NCBI GenBank assembly: GCA_000702085.1 | Contig: KL370861.1 | Span: 188,911 to 252,910, forward strand | Direction of reading: 5' to 3' | Length of the DNA stretch: 64,000 bases | Source of the DNA: Lachnospiraceae bacterium P6A3 | GTDB lineage: Bacteria; Bacillota; Clostridia; Lachnospirales; Lachnospiraceae | In this document: positions 6,992-16,060 of the stretch, piece after piece | Position numbering within the stretch: position 1 is the first letter of the stretch | How the letters are laid out: the number at the start of each line of letters is the position of its first letter | Position numbers and translations under genes: made by a program | Notes under the pieces: generated by a model | What the model saw: the letters and a program-made list of their open reading frames with translations, nothing else | Databases searched by the model: none | Told to the model about the DNA's origin: nothing

Positions 6992-8760
6992 AGAAAAACA
7001 TCAAGAAGCTCATCATCCTGAACATCCCGTATTTTGTGATCGGAGCGGTTTCGACGAACTTCGGTGAGGCTTTTAGAATAGCCGGAGGATCGAATGTATC
7101 CGAGAGGATCCGAAGCGTTATAGTGGACGGTTTCTTTAAGCAGGCTTTCAGTAATCCATTGCCGAGTCTCCACCCTGTAGATATCGTTACCGGAATATCC
7201 ATAGGCGCTCTGATAAGACTTGTGGTTTATATCAAGTCCAAGAATGCCAAGACCTTTCGGCATAACATAGAATACGGATCTGCTAGGTGGGGGAAGCCTG
7301 AGGATATAGAACCTTTCATTGATCCCGACTTTCGGAATAATGTGATCCTGTCACAGACGGAGAGAATAACGCTGAATTCCAGACCGGCAAATCCCAAGTA
7401 TGCCCGTAATAAGAATGTCCTTGTTGTCGGAGGCTCCGGATCCGGAAAGACCAGATTTTTTATTAAACCCAACCTGCTTCAGATGAGTACATCAGTTGTA
7501 CTTACTGATCCAAAAGGAACTCTCATAGAAGAGACCGGTAACGCATTTTTGAAGAACGGATATAGGATAAAGGTTTTCAATACCATCAATTTCAAGAAGT
7601 CTATGCATTATAACCCTTTTGAGTATATCCACAGCGAGAAGGATATCCTGAAGCTGGTTACGACTCTTATCGCCAATACCAAGGGAGAGGGTAAAGCAAA
7701 TGATGAATTCTGGGAGAAAGCAGAACGTCTCCTGTATACGGCTCTGATAGGCTACATACATTACGAGGCACCTCCCCAGGAGCAGAACTTCAATACGCTT
7801 CTTGCAATGCTCAATTCCATGGAAGTCCGGGAAGAAGATGAGGAATTCAAAAATGCCGTGGACAGGCTCTTTGAAAAGCTGGAAAAAAGAGACCCGAATC
7901 ATTTCGCGGTAAGGCAATATGCCAAATTTAAGATTGCGGCGGGCAAGACCCTGAAGAGCATATTAGTGAGCTGTGGAGCGAGGTTATCGCCCTTTGATAT
8001 CAGTGAGCTAAGAGAGATCACATCTTATGATGAGCTGGAGCTGGATACACTTGGAGATAAGAGGACGATTCTGTATCTGATAATGTCAGATACAGATCCT
8101 ACATTCAATTTCCTTATCAGCATGATCTACACTCAGCTCTTCAACCTGCTCTGTGAAAAGGCAGATGATGTGTATCATGGAAGACTGCCGGTGCATGTGA
8201 GGTGCCTTATAGATGAGGCGGCCAACATCGGGCAGCTTCCGAATCTTGAAAAGCTCATGGCGACAATACGAAGCCGCGAGATATCTGCGGCCCTTGTGCT
8301 GCAGGCTAAGTCCCAGCTTAAGGCCTTATACAAGGATAATGCTGAAACGATAATCGGAAACTGTGATTCGCAGATCTTCCTCGGAGGTTCGGAACAGACT
8401 ACCCTCAAGGATCTCAATACCGCTCTCGGAAAAGAGACCATAGATATGTACAACACCGGAGAGACCAGAGGCAGCAGTCAGTCCTATAATCTCAATTATC
8501 AGAAGCTTGGCCGTGACCTTATGAGTATTGATGAACTGCAGGTGATGGATGGAAATAAATGTATCGTACAGGTAAGAGGCGTCAGACCTTTCCTGTCAGA
8601 TAAATATGATCTCACAAAGCATCCATCCTATAACCTGACATCGGACTACGACGAAAGGAACTACTTCGATGTGGAGAAGTTCCTTGATCACAAGTTAATA
8701 CTGAAACCTGATGACAAATACGAAGTCATCGACATGACTACTGAAGAGACAGCCTCGTAA
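6988..8760 (+). CDS. VirD4/TraG-type coupling protein (PcfC-like)
   Basis: 590 aa. Two N-terminal membrane segments (about residues 8-28 and 58-78), Walker A GGSGSGKT at about residues 148-155, and Walker B LIDEAANIG at about 405. The phrase TDPKGTL after the P-loop and the MATIRSREISAALVLQ region are hallmarks of VirD4/TraG/TraD ATPases, which bring the relaxase-DNA complex to the secretion channel at the inner membrane. Full length for the family. It follows pcfB with a four-base overlap. Confidence 0.93.
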   Translation: MKKNIKKLIILNIPYFVIGAVSTNFGEAFRIAGGSNVSERIRSVIVDGFFKQAFSNPLPSLHPVDIVTGISIGALIRLVVYIKSKNAKTFRHNIEYGSARWGKPEDIEPFIDPDFRNNVILSQTERITLNSRPANPKYARNKNVLVVGGSGSGKTRFFIKPNLLQMSTSVVLTDPKGTLIEETGNAFLKNGYRIKVFNTINFKKSMHYNPFEYIHSEKDILKLVTTLIANTKGEGKANDEFWEKAERLLYTALIGYIHYEAPPQEQNFNTLLAMLNSMEVREEDEEFKNAVDRLFEKLEKRDPNHFAVRQYAKFKIAAGKTLKSILVSCGARLSPFDISELREITSYDELELDTLGDKRTILYLIMSDTDPTFNFLISMIYTQLFNLLCEKADDVYHGRLPVHVRCLIDEAANIGQLPNLEKLMATIRSREISAALVLQAKSQLKALYKDNAETIIGNCDSQIFLGGSEQTTLKDLNTALGKETIDMYNTGETRGSSQSYNLNYQKLGRDLMSIDELQVMDGNKCIVQVRGVRPFLSDKYDLTKHPSYNLTSDYDERNYFDVEKFLDHKLILKPDDKYEVIDMTTEETAS

Positions 8761-8786
8761 GAGACTGTTTTTTTGTGCGCACATAC

Positions 8787-8819
8787 CGCATATCAGTCGA
8801 CGGGTATGCGGAACGAACA
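8787..8819 (+). other. Leader hairpin before the pilin-like gene
   Basis: CCGCATA and TATGCGG arms in the 98-base gap between the coupling-protein gene and the small membrane protein gene can pair across a 12-base loop. No T run follows, so it looks like an mRNA structure and not a terminator. Confidence 0.4.
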
Positions 8820-8858
8820 TCAACTTTTTCAACAATCATTTTATGGAGGAATTTTATT

Positions 8859-9074
8859 ATGGCATTTTTTAACAGCGCAGTTGCAGTACTTCAGACTCTT
8901 GTTATCGCACTCGGAGCCGGTCTCGGCATCTGGGGAGCCATCAACCTCATGGAGGGCTATGGCAATGATAACCCCGGAGCCAAGTCCCAGGGAATGAAGC
9001 AGTTTGTTGCAGGCGGCGGAGTTGCCCTTATCGGCATCACCCTTGTGCCCCTTCTTTCCGGACTCTTCGGATGA
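8859..9074 (+). CDS. Maff2 family small membrane protein (VirB2-like)
   Basis: Start ATG 8859 is fixed by GGAGGA at 8845-8850; an in-frame upstream ATG-like start (8775) would only add an untypical N terminus. The 71-aa product begins MAFFNSAVAVLQTLVIALGAG, has two hydrophobic helices around a GNDNPGAKSQGMKQ loop, and ends in LLSGLFG. This is the Maff2/VirB2-like family that stands between the coupling protein and VirB6 in Tn1549-type elements and is thought to be the pilin-like or channel subunit. A strong GC hairpin follows. Confidence 0.88.
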   Translation: MAFFNSAVAVLQTLVIALGAGLGIWGAINLMEGYGNDNPGAKSQGMKQFVAGGGVALIGITLVPLLSGLFG

Positions 9075-9086
9075 TACTTGCATATG

Positions 9087-9116
9087 CCCTGCCGCCACTT
9101 GGCGGCAGGGTGGTTT
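9087..9116 (+). terminator. GC-rich hairpin, probable attenuator inside the transfer operon
   Basis: CCCTGCCGCC (9087-9096) pairs perfectly with GGCGGCAGGG (9101-9110) across a four-base loop, followed by TGGTTTTAT. Its place just after the pilin-like gene would cap transcription or protect the mRNA 3' end, giving more of this subunit than of downstream proteins (inference). Confidence 0.65.
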
Positions 9117-9135
9117 TATAAGAAGGAGGTAAACA

Positions 9136-10002
9136 TTGGACAGCGTTCTTGAATCGATGGATGCCTGGTTTAAAGAGGCATTGATTTCGGGAATACTCAG
9201 GCTTCTGAATAATATATTCGGTTCGGTGAACTTTCAGGTCGGAAGGATAGCGACAGAGGTTGGAACCTCACCTTCGGATTTTATGCCGGGTGTTTTTAAC
9301 CTGATAACGAATCTTACGCAGAATGTGATAACACCGATCGCCGGTATAATACTTACCTTTATTGCCTGTTATGAGCTTATAGATCTGGTCATCGGTCATA
9401 ACAATCTGGCGAACTTTGAGACTTTTATCTTCTGGAAATGGATCTTTAAGACTTTCGTAGCCGTTTTGCTCATCACCAATACCATGAATATCACAATGGC
9501 AATATTTGATGTGGCACAAAGTGTGGTTGCGGATGCCGGAGGGATTATCTCGGATGAAACCTCAATAGATCTCGGTTCGATATCAGACATGGAAGATACA
9601 CTTATGGATATGGATCTGGGTGAGCTCATAGCGGTCTTTTCTATGGCAATTATAGTTAATTTATTGATCTATATCATATCAGCACTCATATATGTGATCG
9701 TGTACGGAAGGATGATCGAGATATACCTGATGGTCAGTCTGGCTCCCATACCGTTTTCAACTTTCGGAAACAGGGAACAGGGCAGGATTGGCCAGAACTA
9801 CTTAAGATCACTTATGGCATTAGGACTACAGGGATTTCTTATTATGGTCTGCGTAGGTATATATGCCGTGCTTATACAGAATGTATCGCTTTCATCAGAT
9901 CTGATCGGATCGCTTTGGGCGGTTCTGAGCCATACCATTCTGTTATGCTTCACACTCTTTAAGACAGGCAGTGTGGCTAAGTCAATCTTACATGCACACT
10001 AG
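9136..10002 (+). CDS. VirB6/TrbL-like polytopic membrane protein
   Basis: 288 aa from a TTG start, chosen because AAGGAGG (9123-9129) lies just upstream and no ATG is suitably placed. About six membrane helices (for example ITPIAGIILTFIACYELIDLVIG, FVAVLLITNTMNITMAIFDVAQ, IYIISALIYVIVYGRMIEIYLMVSLAPIPF). The order after Maff2 and before PrgI, and the YLMVSLAPIPFSTFGNRE motif, identify the VirB6-like channel protein of Tn1549-type type IV secretion. Confidence 0.88.
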   Translation: MDSVLESMDAWFKEALISGILRLLNNIFGSVNFQVGRIATEVGTSPSDFMPGVFNLITNLTQNVITPIAGIILTFIACYELIDLVIGHNNLANFETFIFWKWIFKTFVAVLLITNTMNITMAIFDVAQSVVADAGGIISDETSIDLGSISDMEDTLMDMDLGELIAVFSMAIIVNLLIYIISALIYVIVYGRMIEIYLMVSLAPIPFSTFGNREQGRIGQNYLRSLMALGLQGFLIMVCVGIYAVLIQNVSLSSDLIGSLWAVLSHTILLCFTLFKTGSVAKSILHAH

Positions 10003-10013
10003 AAAGGAATCAT

Positions 10014-10541
10014 ATGGCAGCATCTTATATATCTGTTCCGAGAGACCTTACCAAAGTTAAGAGTAAGGTCTTTTTTAATCTTACAAAAAGACAGCTTATC
10101 TGCTTTTCGCTGGCAGCTCTTTTGGGGCTTCCGGTGTTTTTCTTTGTGAAGCAGATAGCAAGTGCCAGTACGAGCACTATGGCGATGATGGTGGTCATGA
10201 TGCCGCTCTTTTTCATAGCTATGTATGAGAAGAACGGCCAGACTCCCGAGGTGATACTTGATCATTTCATCAAGGCCACGTTCGTCAGGCCGAAAGAACG
10301 TCCCTACAAGACGGACAACTTCTATTCAAAGCTTCACAGGTATGCTCAGGCAAATGACGAGATCATGGAGCTTGTTATGTACAACCTGGCCATGGAACCT
10401 GAAAGGAATAAAAACAATAAGGAGGAAATAGATTTTGATAAGTATTTTCGGGAAAAAGAAGGAATACGCGGTTCCCGCAAATCTCACTCTCGCAGAGAAA
10501 AAAGAAGTAAAGAGGATAATTCAGAGAGCAAAGAAGTATGA
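10014..10541 (+). CDS. PrgI family protein (VirB3-like)
   Basis: 175 aa. It starts MAASYISVPRDLTKVKSKVFFNLTKRQ, the PrgI signature, then has two membrane helices (about residues 28-50 and 52-68) and the TPEVILDHFIKATFVRPKERPYKT motif. PrgI proteins supply the VirB3 function that is sometimes fused to VirB4. The last 36 codons overlap the start of the VirB4 gene in another frame by 107 bases and encode a basic-acidic low-complexity tail. Confidence 0.88.
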   Translation: MAASYISVPRDLTKVKSKVFFNLTKRQLICFSLAALLGLPVFFFVKQIASASTSTMAMMVVMMPLFFIAMYEKNGQTPEVILDHFIKATFVRPKERPYKTDNFYSKLHRYAQANDEIMELVMYNLAMEPERNKNNKEEIDFDKYFREKEGIRGSRKSHSRREKRSKEDNSESKEV

Positions 10542-12858
10542 CGACATACCTAGGACCGCGCAGCAGAGTATTCCGTTTGAAAGGATGTTCAGGGACGGGA
10601 TCTGCAGGGTGGAGGGTGATTATTACTCCAAGACCATAGAATTCAATGATATCAATTATCAGCTTGCCAGACAGGATGATAAGACAGAGATCTTTGAAGA
10701 GTGGTGTTCTTTTTTGAACTTCTTTGATTCGTCTGTAAGTTTCGAATTGTCATTCATGAACATGGCAACCGATGCGGAGGATTTCCGTGAGAGCATCGCC
10801 ATTCCTCATAAAGATGACGGTTTCGATGATATCAGGGATGAATACAGCAACATGCTCTTTTCACGTATGGAAGCCGGAAATAACGGTCTGACCAAGACAA
10901 AGTATTTGACATTCGGCATCCATGCCGAGTCGGTAAGAGCGGCCCGTCCCAGGCTGATCCATCTTGAAACAGATATCCTCAACAATTTCAGAAAGCTTGG
11001 AGTAAGAGCAGAGGTCCTGGACGGAAAACAGCGTCTTGCTCTGATGCACAGACAGTTCCATATGAATAATGATGACCGGTTCAGCTTTGACTGGAAGTAT
11101 CTTGTGGAGACCGGGCTCGATGTGAAGGATTTCATTGCTCCCAGCAGCTTTAAGTTTATCAATGGCAAGAAATTCATGGTTGGGGATACCTACTGTGCCA
11201 TGAGCTTTCTTTCCATCGATGCAGCGGATATAAGTGACAGGCTTCTTGCCGATTTCCTGGAAATGGAATCCACACAGGTGGTTACGATCCATATCAGATC
11301 GGTTGATCAGAATGAGGCGATTAAGACAGTCAAGCATACCATAACTGAACTTGACCGGAGCAAGATCGAAGAGCAGAAGAAAGCGGTCAAGGCGGGATAC
11401 GACATGGACATAATCCCGTCAGACCTTGCGACCTATGGTAAAGATGCCAAGTCTCTTCTTAAGGAACTTCAGAGTCAGAACGAGAGAATGTTCCTTATGA
11501 CATTCCTTGTTATGAGCACCGGCAAAACAGAGAGTGAGCTTGACAACAATCTGTTCCATGCAAGCTCTATTGCCCAGAAGCATAACTGCAATCTAGTCCG
11601 GCTTGATTTCCAGCAGGAAGAAGGCCTTATGAGCTCGTTGCCCCTTGCCAATAACCTTATCGATATCAGACGCGGGATGACTACGAGTTCGACTGCAATA
11701 CTTGTTCCTTTCACCACACAGGAACTGTTTCAGACGGGAAATGAGAGCCTTTACTATGGACTTAATGCCTTATCCAACAACCTGATCATGGTGGACAGAA
11801 AGCAGCTTAAGAACCCCAACGGTCTGATCCTTGGAACTCCCGGAAGCGGTAAGAGCTTTGCTGCTAAGAGGGAGATAGCGAATGCTTTCCTTGTTACGGA
11901 TGATGACGTGATCATATCGGATCCCGAATCCGAATACAGTGCTCTGGTGGACTGTTTCGGTGGTCAGGTCATCAAGATCAGTCCCACATCAACGCAGTAT
12001 ATCAACCCCATGGATATCAACATGAACTATTCGGATGATGATAATCCCGTGGCTCTTAAGGCTGACTTTATCCTTTCACTCTGCGAACTTATCGTTGGCG
12101 GAAAAGAAGGACTTCAGCCTGTCGAAAAAACTGTGATAGACAGATGTATCCATCAGATATACAGAAAGTATTTCCAGGATCCTGTTCCGGAGAAAATGCC
12201 GCTGCTTGAAGATCTGTACAATGAACTCTTAAAACAGGCAGAACCCGAAGCAAGACATGTGGCTACAGCGCTTGAGATCTATGTTACCGGTTCCCTTAAT
12301 GTATTCAACCACAGGACAAATGTTGATATTACAAACAGGCTTGTCTGTTATGACATTAAGGATCTGGGAAAGCAGCTCAAGAAGATCGGCATGCTGGTAG
12401 TTCAGGATCAGGTCTGGGGAAGAGTTACGGAAAACAGATCCCTCGGAAAGAGTACCAGGTACTACATGGATGAAATGCATCTGCTCCTGAGAGAAGAACA
12501 GACTGCAGCATATACCGTAGAAATCTGGAAGAGATTCAGAAAGTGGGGTGGTATTCCGACAGGTATAACCCAGAACGTGAAGGATCTCCTTTCATCAAAA
12601 GAAGTCGAGAATATCTTCGAAAACTCCGACTTCATATACATGCTTAATCAGGCTGTCGGAGACAGACAGATCCTTGCCGGCCAGCTCAATATAAGTCCTC
12701 ACCAGCTTTCCTATGTAACGCATTCGGGAGCAGGTGAAGGGCTTATTTTTTACGGAAATGTGATCCTGCCCTTTGTAGACAGGTTTCCGACCGATATCGG
12801 CCTTTACAAGATCATGACTACAAAGCTGTCTGAGGTAACGGAGGCAAATGATGAATGA
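10435..12858 (+). CDS. VirB4-type conjugation ATPase
   Basis: 807 aa from a TTG start placed by AAGGAGG (10418-10424). Walker A GTPGSGKS at about residues 467-474 and Walker B YYMDEMHLL at about 675. The N-terminal half has the VirB4/TraE features KFINGKKFMVGDTYCAMSFLSIDA and the late MSTGKTESELDNN region. This ATPase powers substrate transfer and pilus assembly at the membrane. Full length. The start lies inside the 3' end of prgI, and it overlaps the next gene by 11 bases. Confidence 0.93.
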   Translation: MISIFGKKKEYAVPANLTLAEKKEVKRIIQRAKKYDDIPRTAQQSIPFERMFRDGICRVEGDYYSKTIEFNDINYQLARQDDKTEIFEEWCSFLNFFDSSVSFELSFMNMATDAEDFRESIAIPHKDDGFDDIRDEYSNMLFSRMEAGNNGLTKTKYLTFGIHAESVRAARPRLIHLETDILNNFRKLGVRAEVLDGKQRLALMHRQFHMNNDDRFSFDWKYLVETGLDVKDFIAPSSFKFINGKKFMVGDTYCAMSFLSIDAADISDRLLADFLEMESTQVVTIHIRSVDQNEAIKTVKHTITELDRSKIEEQKKAVKAGYDMDIIPSDLATYGKDAKSLLKELQSQNERMFLMTFLVMSTGKTESELDNNLFHASSIAQKHNCNLVRLDFQQEEGLMSSLPLANNLIDIRRGMTTSSTAILVPFTTQELFQTGNESLYYGLNALSNNLIMVDRKQLKNPNGLILGTPGSGKSFAAKREIANAFLVTDDDVIISDPESEYSALVDCFGGQVIKISPTSTQYINPMDINMNYSDDDNPVALKADFILSLCELIVGGKEGLQPVEKTVIDRCIHQIYRKYFQDPVPEKMPLLEDLYNELLKQAEPEARHVATALEIYVTGSLNVFNHRTNVDITNRLVCYDIKDLGKQLKKIGMLVVQDQVWGRVTENRSLGKSTRYYMDEMHLLLREEQTAAYTVEIWKRFRKWGGIPTGITQNVKDLLSSKEVENIFENSDFIYMLNQAVGDRQILAGQLNISPHQLSYVTHSGAGEGLIFYGNVILPFVDRFPTDIGLYKIMTTKLSEVTEANDE

Positions 12859-13768
12859 GGAAAACAGACTTCACGGGTATAGTGAGAAGCTCCATGAGAT
12901 TCATAATACCAAGCTTAAAACAAAGGACGAGAAGGAGGAGAGGGAAAGCTCCTCCAATTCCCAGTCAAGGGAGTATCAGAAGAAACAGACAAAGCGTGAT
13001 ATTCAGAGTCGTGCCAAATCCGGAGATTCTTACATTGAAACTGGGGCACCAAAAGGGATATTCGGTAAATTAAGCAATGCAGCAAAAGAGAATGTATCAA
13101 GTGCCGCAGAAGATGCTGTAAAGTTCGTGGCCGATCATCCGCTGGCGATAATGGCAATATTATTGAATCTCATAGTGGCATCCCTTATTACCTGTTTGTT
13201 TAATTCGTGTTCCTTGGCTGCCGGCGGGGTGAACCCGGCAATTGGTGCAACAACCTTTACGGCAGATGACAGTACGATCCTTGCAGTGGATGAAAACTAC
13301 AGCGATCTGGAGGAAGGCATTAATGATTCCATTGAAAATATCGAATCGGATTATCCCGGATACGACGAATATGTTTATGATCTGGCAGACATCGAACATG
13401 ATCCGGTCCGGCTTGCCGCACTTTTGACCGTACTCTATGACGATTATTCGGAGCACGAAGTGTCGGATGAACTTCAATCGATCCTCAATCTGCAGTATTC
13501 ACTGACTCTTAATCCGGTAACAGAGATAAGGACCAGAACTGTTACAAGATGGCACTGGGTCACTTATACAACAGCATCCGGAAGAAGACGGAGGAGATAT
13601 GAATCCTACGAAGATGAAGAGGAATATGAGTACAAGATACTGAATGTGACTCTGACAAACAGCGGTATCGATGCGGCTGTACAAAACAGCAGTCTCACAG
13701 ATGACCAGCTGGAGATCTACGAGATACTTCTGATAACCCAGGGTAATAAAGAATATCTATTTGAATAG
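12848..13768 (+). CDS. CD1108-like mobile element protein, without a visible hydrolase domain
   Basis: 306 aa (ATG 12848 or 12851). A long charged N terminus is followed by one membrane helix (about residues 97-118, AIMAILLNLIVASLITCLF) and then an extracytoplasmic part (PVTEIRTRTVTRWHWVTYTT..LTDDQLEIYEILLITQGNKEYLF) matching the non-catalytic part of CD1108-type conjugation proteins. In many relatives this region is followed by, or adjacent to, CHAP or NlpC/P60 wall-hydrolase domains; none is seen here. It probably spans the envelope in the transfer machine. Confidence 0.75.
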   Translation: MMNEENRLHGYSEKLHEIHNTKLKTKDEKEERESSSNSQSREYQKKQTKRDIQSRAKSGDSYIETGAPKGIFGKLSNAAKENVSSAAEDAVKFVADHPLAIMAILLNLIVASLITCLFNSCSLAAGGVNPAIGATTFTADDSTILAVDENYSDLEEGINDSIENIESDYPGYDEYVYDLADIEHDPVRLAALLTVLYDDYSEHEVSDELQSILNLQYSLTLNPVTEIRTRTVTRWHWVTYTTASGRRRRRYESYEDEEEYEYKILNVTLTNSGIDAAVQNSSLTDDQLEIYEILLITQGNKEYLFE

Positions 13769-13790
13769 CTGAAATGCGGAAAGGAGAAAT

Positions 13791-14105
13791 ATGGACGCAA
13801 GATATGAAAGACTTGAAAGGATGCGTGAGGATATACGCAAGGACAGGGACAAGATCTCCCGTATCCAGGATCAGATCAAAGTAAAGGAGGCAAAGCTCAA
13901 GCAGGCAGAATCCGGAGTGATACTTGCGGATGTCGGTTCCTACAACATGACTCCCGAGGAGCTTGCGGGATTCCTTAAGCTCATTAAGAGCGGGCAGCTC
14001 GGGCTTAAGAACATTGTTGATGCTGTCGGAACCCCTGTCCCGGAACCTAATTTTACCGAAGATGATTTTGAAAAGAATGAGGAGGAAGATAACAGTGAAG
14101 ATTAA
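13791..14105 (+). CDS. DUF4315 family protein
   Basis: 104 aa with GGAGAA before the start. A charged coiled-coil N terminus (about residues 1-42, [25 protein letters not shown]) is followed by a [17 protein letters not shown] motif and an acidic tail, the usual DUF4315 layout in Tn1549-like transfer operons. Function unknown. It overlaps the next gene by 11 bases. Confidence 0.85.
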   Translation: MDARYERLERMREDIRKDRDKISRIQDQIKVKEAKLKQAESGVILADVGSYNMTPEELAGFLKLIKSGQLGLKNIVDAVGTPVPEPNFTEDDFEKNEEEDNSED

Positions 14106-14859
14106 AAATCTCAGATTATCCCTTAAAGCCGTGGCGGTTGCTGCGGCTTTTATTATTCCCACTATTCCCATGACGGTGTTTGCAAAGCCTGCAGATGAGG
14201 AACCTGAAGAAGTTGTTGTTGAGATCTCCGAAGAGGAATTCGATGCCCTGGATGAGGAACAGGAAGAGGAGCTTTCCAATGAGGATGTTACGGATGAGGA
14301 GGTGACAGAAGAGCCTGAAGAGGAAGTTCTTCAGTATGGCCCACTTACTCCAGATGGAAATATGGAGCTTGTTGATGATTACGGTGATCCGACAGGCGCC
14401 GGCAAACAGTTCATTACCGTAGAGACCAAATCCGGGAATTACTTCTACATCATCATTGACCGTGATGATAACGGAACCGAGAATGTCCACTTTCTGAATA
14501 TGGTTGATGAAGCAGACATTCTTGCTCTGATGGATGAAGAGGAAGCGGAAAGCTATATGGCAGAGATAGAAGAAAGGGAAGCGGCCAAAGCAGACTCTGA
14601 TCCCGGACAGGAGGTGTCGGAGACTTCCGGTGACGATGAGACTTCGCCTTCAATCGAACTTCCTGAGATCAAGGATAAGGAGGCAAAGAAGAGGACATTA
14701 TCCAGGGTGATGCTGATGGTATTTGTCGCAACAGTCCTCGGAATATTTGCATTCTTCAAGATTAAGCAGTCTAAGGGAAAGAACAAACCCAAGAACGGTC
14801 CGGATCCTGATGCGGATTATTACGAAGGCGATGACTTTTCTATAGACGATGAAAACTGA
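14095..14859 (+). CDS. DUF4366 family exported membrane protein
   Basis: Start GTG 14095 follows GAGGAGG (14079-14085); longer in-frame starts lie inside the DUF4315 gene and lack a ribosome binding site. The 254-aa product has a signal sequence ([29 protein letters not shown]), a very acidic segment, a conserved [33 protein letters not shown] domain at about residues 75-130, and a C-terminal membrane helix (about residues 204-223). DUF4366 proteins accompany the type IV secretion genes of Tn1549-like ICEs; the exact role is unknown. Confidence 0.87.
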   Translation: MKIKNLRLSLKAVAVAAAFIIPTIPMTVFAKPADEEPEEVVVEISEEEFDALDEEQEEELSNEDVTDEEVTEEPEEEVLQYGPLTPDGNMELVDDYGDPTGAGKQFITVETKSGNYFYIIIDRDDNGTENVHFLNMVDEADILALMDEEEAESYMAEIEEREAAKADSDPGQEVSETSGDDETSPSIELPEIKDKEAKKRTLSRVMLMVFVATVLGIFAFFKIKQSKGKNKPKNGPDPDADYYEGDDFSIDDEN

Positions 14860-14881
14860 TCAGAAATAAGGAGGAAAACTA

Positions 14882-15703
14882 ATGGCTGATTTTGAAAACA
14901 AGGAATTTGATCCCAAGGCAGCGGCTGAAGCAAGAAAGGCTGAGATGACCGGCATGAACGAGCAGATTGATCAGAGACTTAAGGAGATCTTCTCAGGAGA
15001 AAGGTTTAGGGAGTATCTGGAGCTTAGCTCAAGACTTCCCAGGTATTCCGTTAATAACCAGCTTCTCATAATGTCACAGAAGCCTGATGCGGTCATGTGT
15101 CAGTCTTTTGAGAAGTGGAAGGATGCCGGAAGGTTTGTTAAGAAGGGAGAAAAGGGAATCAGGATTATGGCTCCCTATAAGTACAAGGACATCACCGCAT
15201 TTAAGCCTTCAAGCATCTTCGATATATCTCAGACTGACGGTGAAACCAAGCCCTTTATCGGAGGCCCTGAGCTTTCAGATGACCAGGTTAAGGTTATGAA
15301 TGATCTCGTGTGTGAACTGACCGGCAAGGAACTCAAGGATTTCGAGAAGGCATCTGCGGTGTTTATTGTGAGTGCCTATTTCAGACAGGATACTCAGGAT
15401 GTGCCCATTGACTCCGTAAAGGAGTGGGCAGAAGGTAAAGACAATGTGGATCTCAGATCCTGCCTTGATGTGATACGCCGTGCAGCTACAGATATCATTT
15501 CTCAGGTTGAAGAGAAGATGGAAAACAGGGACGTCGATAAGGAGATTCAGGATTTTGTATCCGAATACGGAGATGAACTCCCTTTTGACGTAAACCCCGG
15601 TAAGACTTCCTTGATCGCAGATCTTGCAAAAAACAAGGAATGTGCTGATGCGGAAAAGAGTGAAAATAAAGGAATCACTTTTACTGACCGGGGTGCAATA
15701 TGA
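14882..15703 (+). CDS. ArdC-like ssDNA-binding domain protein
   Basis: 273 aa, AGGAGG at 14869-14874. Residues about 25-105 (IFSGERFREYLELSSRLPRYSVNNQLLIMSQKP..WKDAGRFVKKGEKGIRIMAP) form the ArdC N-terminal, LtrC-like domain, which binds single-stranded DNA and in plasmids can protect incoming DNA from restriction. No metallopeptidase HExxH motif of full ArdC is seen. It sits between the secretion genes and mobC, fitting a role in handling transferred strands. Confidence 0.82.
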   Translation: MADFENKEFDPKAAAEARKAEMTGMNEQIDQRLKEIFSGERFREYLELSSRLPRYSVNNQLLIMSQKPDAVMCQSFEKWKDAGRFVKKGEKGIRIMAPYKYKDITAFKPSSIFDISQTDGETKPFIGGPELSDDQVKVMNDLVCELTGKELKDFEKASAVFIVSAYFRQDTQDVPIDSVKEWAEGKDNVDLRSCLDVIRRAATDIISQVEEKMENRDVDKEIQDFVSEYGDELPFDVNPGKTSLIADLAKNKECADAEKSENKGITFTDRGAI

Positions 15704-15716
15704 CAAAGGAGCATAA

Positions 15717-16049
15717 GTGCAGATATTAACTGACAGGGTTGATGTGAGGCTCAAGCCGGGAGATAAAAAGAAGATTCTTAGACGGATGGACGAGGCAGGC
15801 ATAGTCAGTATGTCTGCCTTTATCCGTAAGATGGCTTTGGAGGGATATATCATCAAGCTCGATCTGAGTGAAATGAATGAATTCGTTCGGCTTCTCCGTA
15901 TCAATTCCAATAACCTGAATCAGTATGCAAAGAAAGCAAATGAGACCGGAAACATCTATCTGGCTGATATAAAGGAACTCCAGAAGCAGCAGGATGAACT
16001 CTGGAATGCCATGAAGGAGTTCCTGAAACCATTATCAAATCTGACGTAA
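15717..16049 (+). CDS. MobC-type relaxosome accessory protein
   Basis: 110 aa from GTG 15717 (AAAGGAG at 15705-15711). It has a ribbon-helix-helix-like start (VDVRLKPGDKKKILRRMDEAGI-VSMSAFIRKMALEGY) and the MobC motif INSNNLNQYAKKANETG at about residues 62-80. MobC proteins bind near oriT and help the relaxase open the DNA. The relaxase gene starts 11 bases downstream. Confidence 0.87.
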   Translation: MQILTDRVDVRLKPGDKKKILRRMDEAGIVSMSAFIRKMALEGYIIKLDLSEMNEFVRLLRINSNNLNQYAKKANETGNIYLADIKELQKQQDELWNAMKEFLKPLSNLT

Positions 16050-16060
16050 AGGAGAACAAA

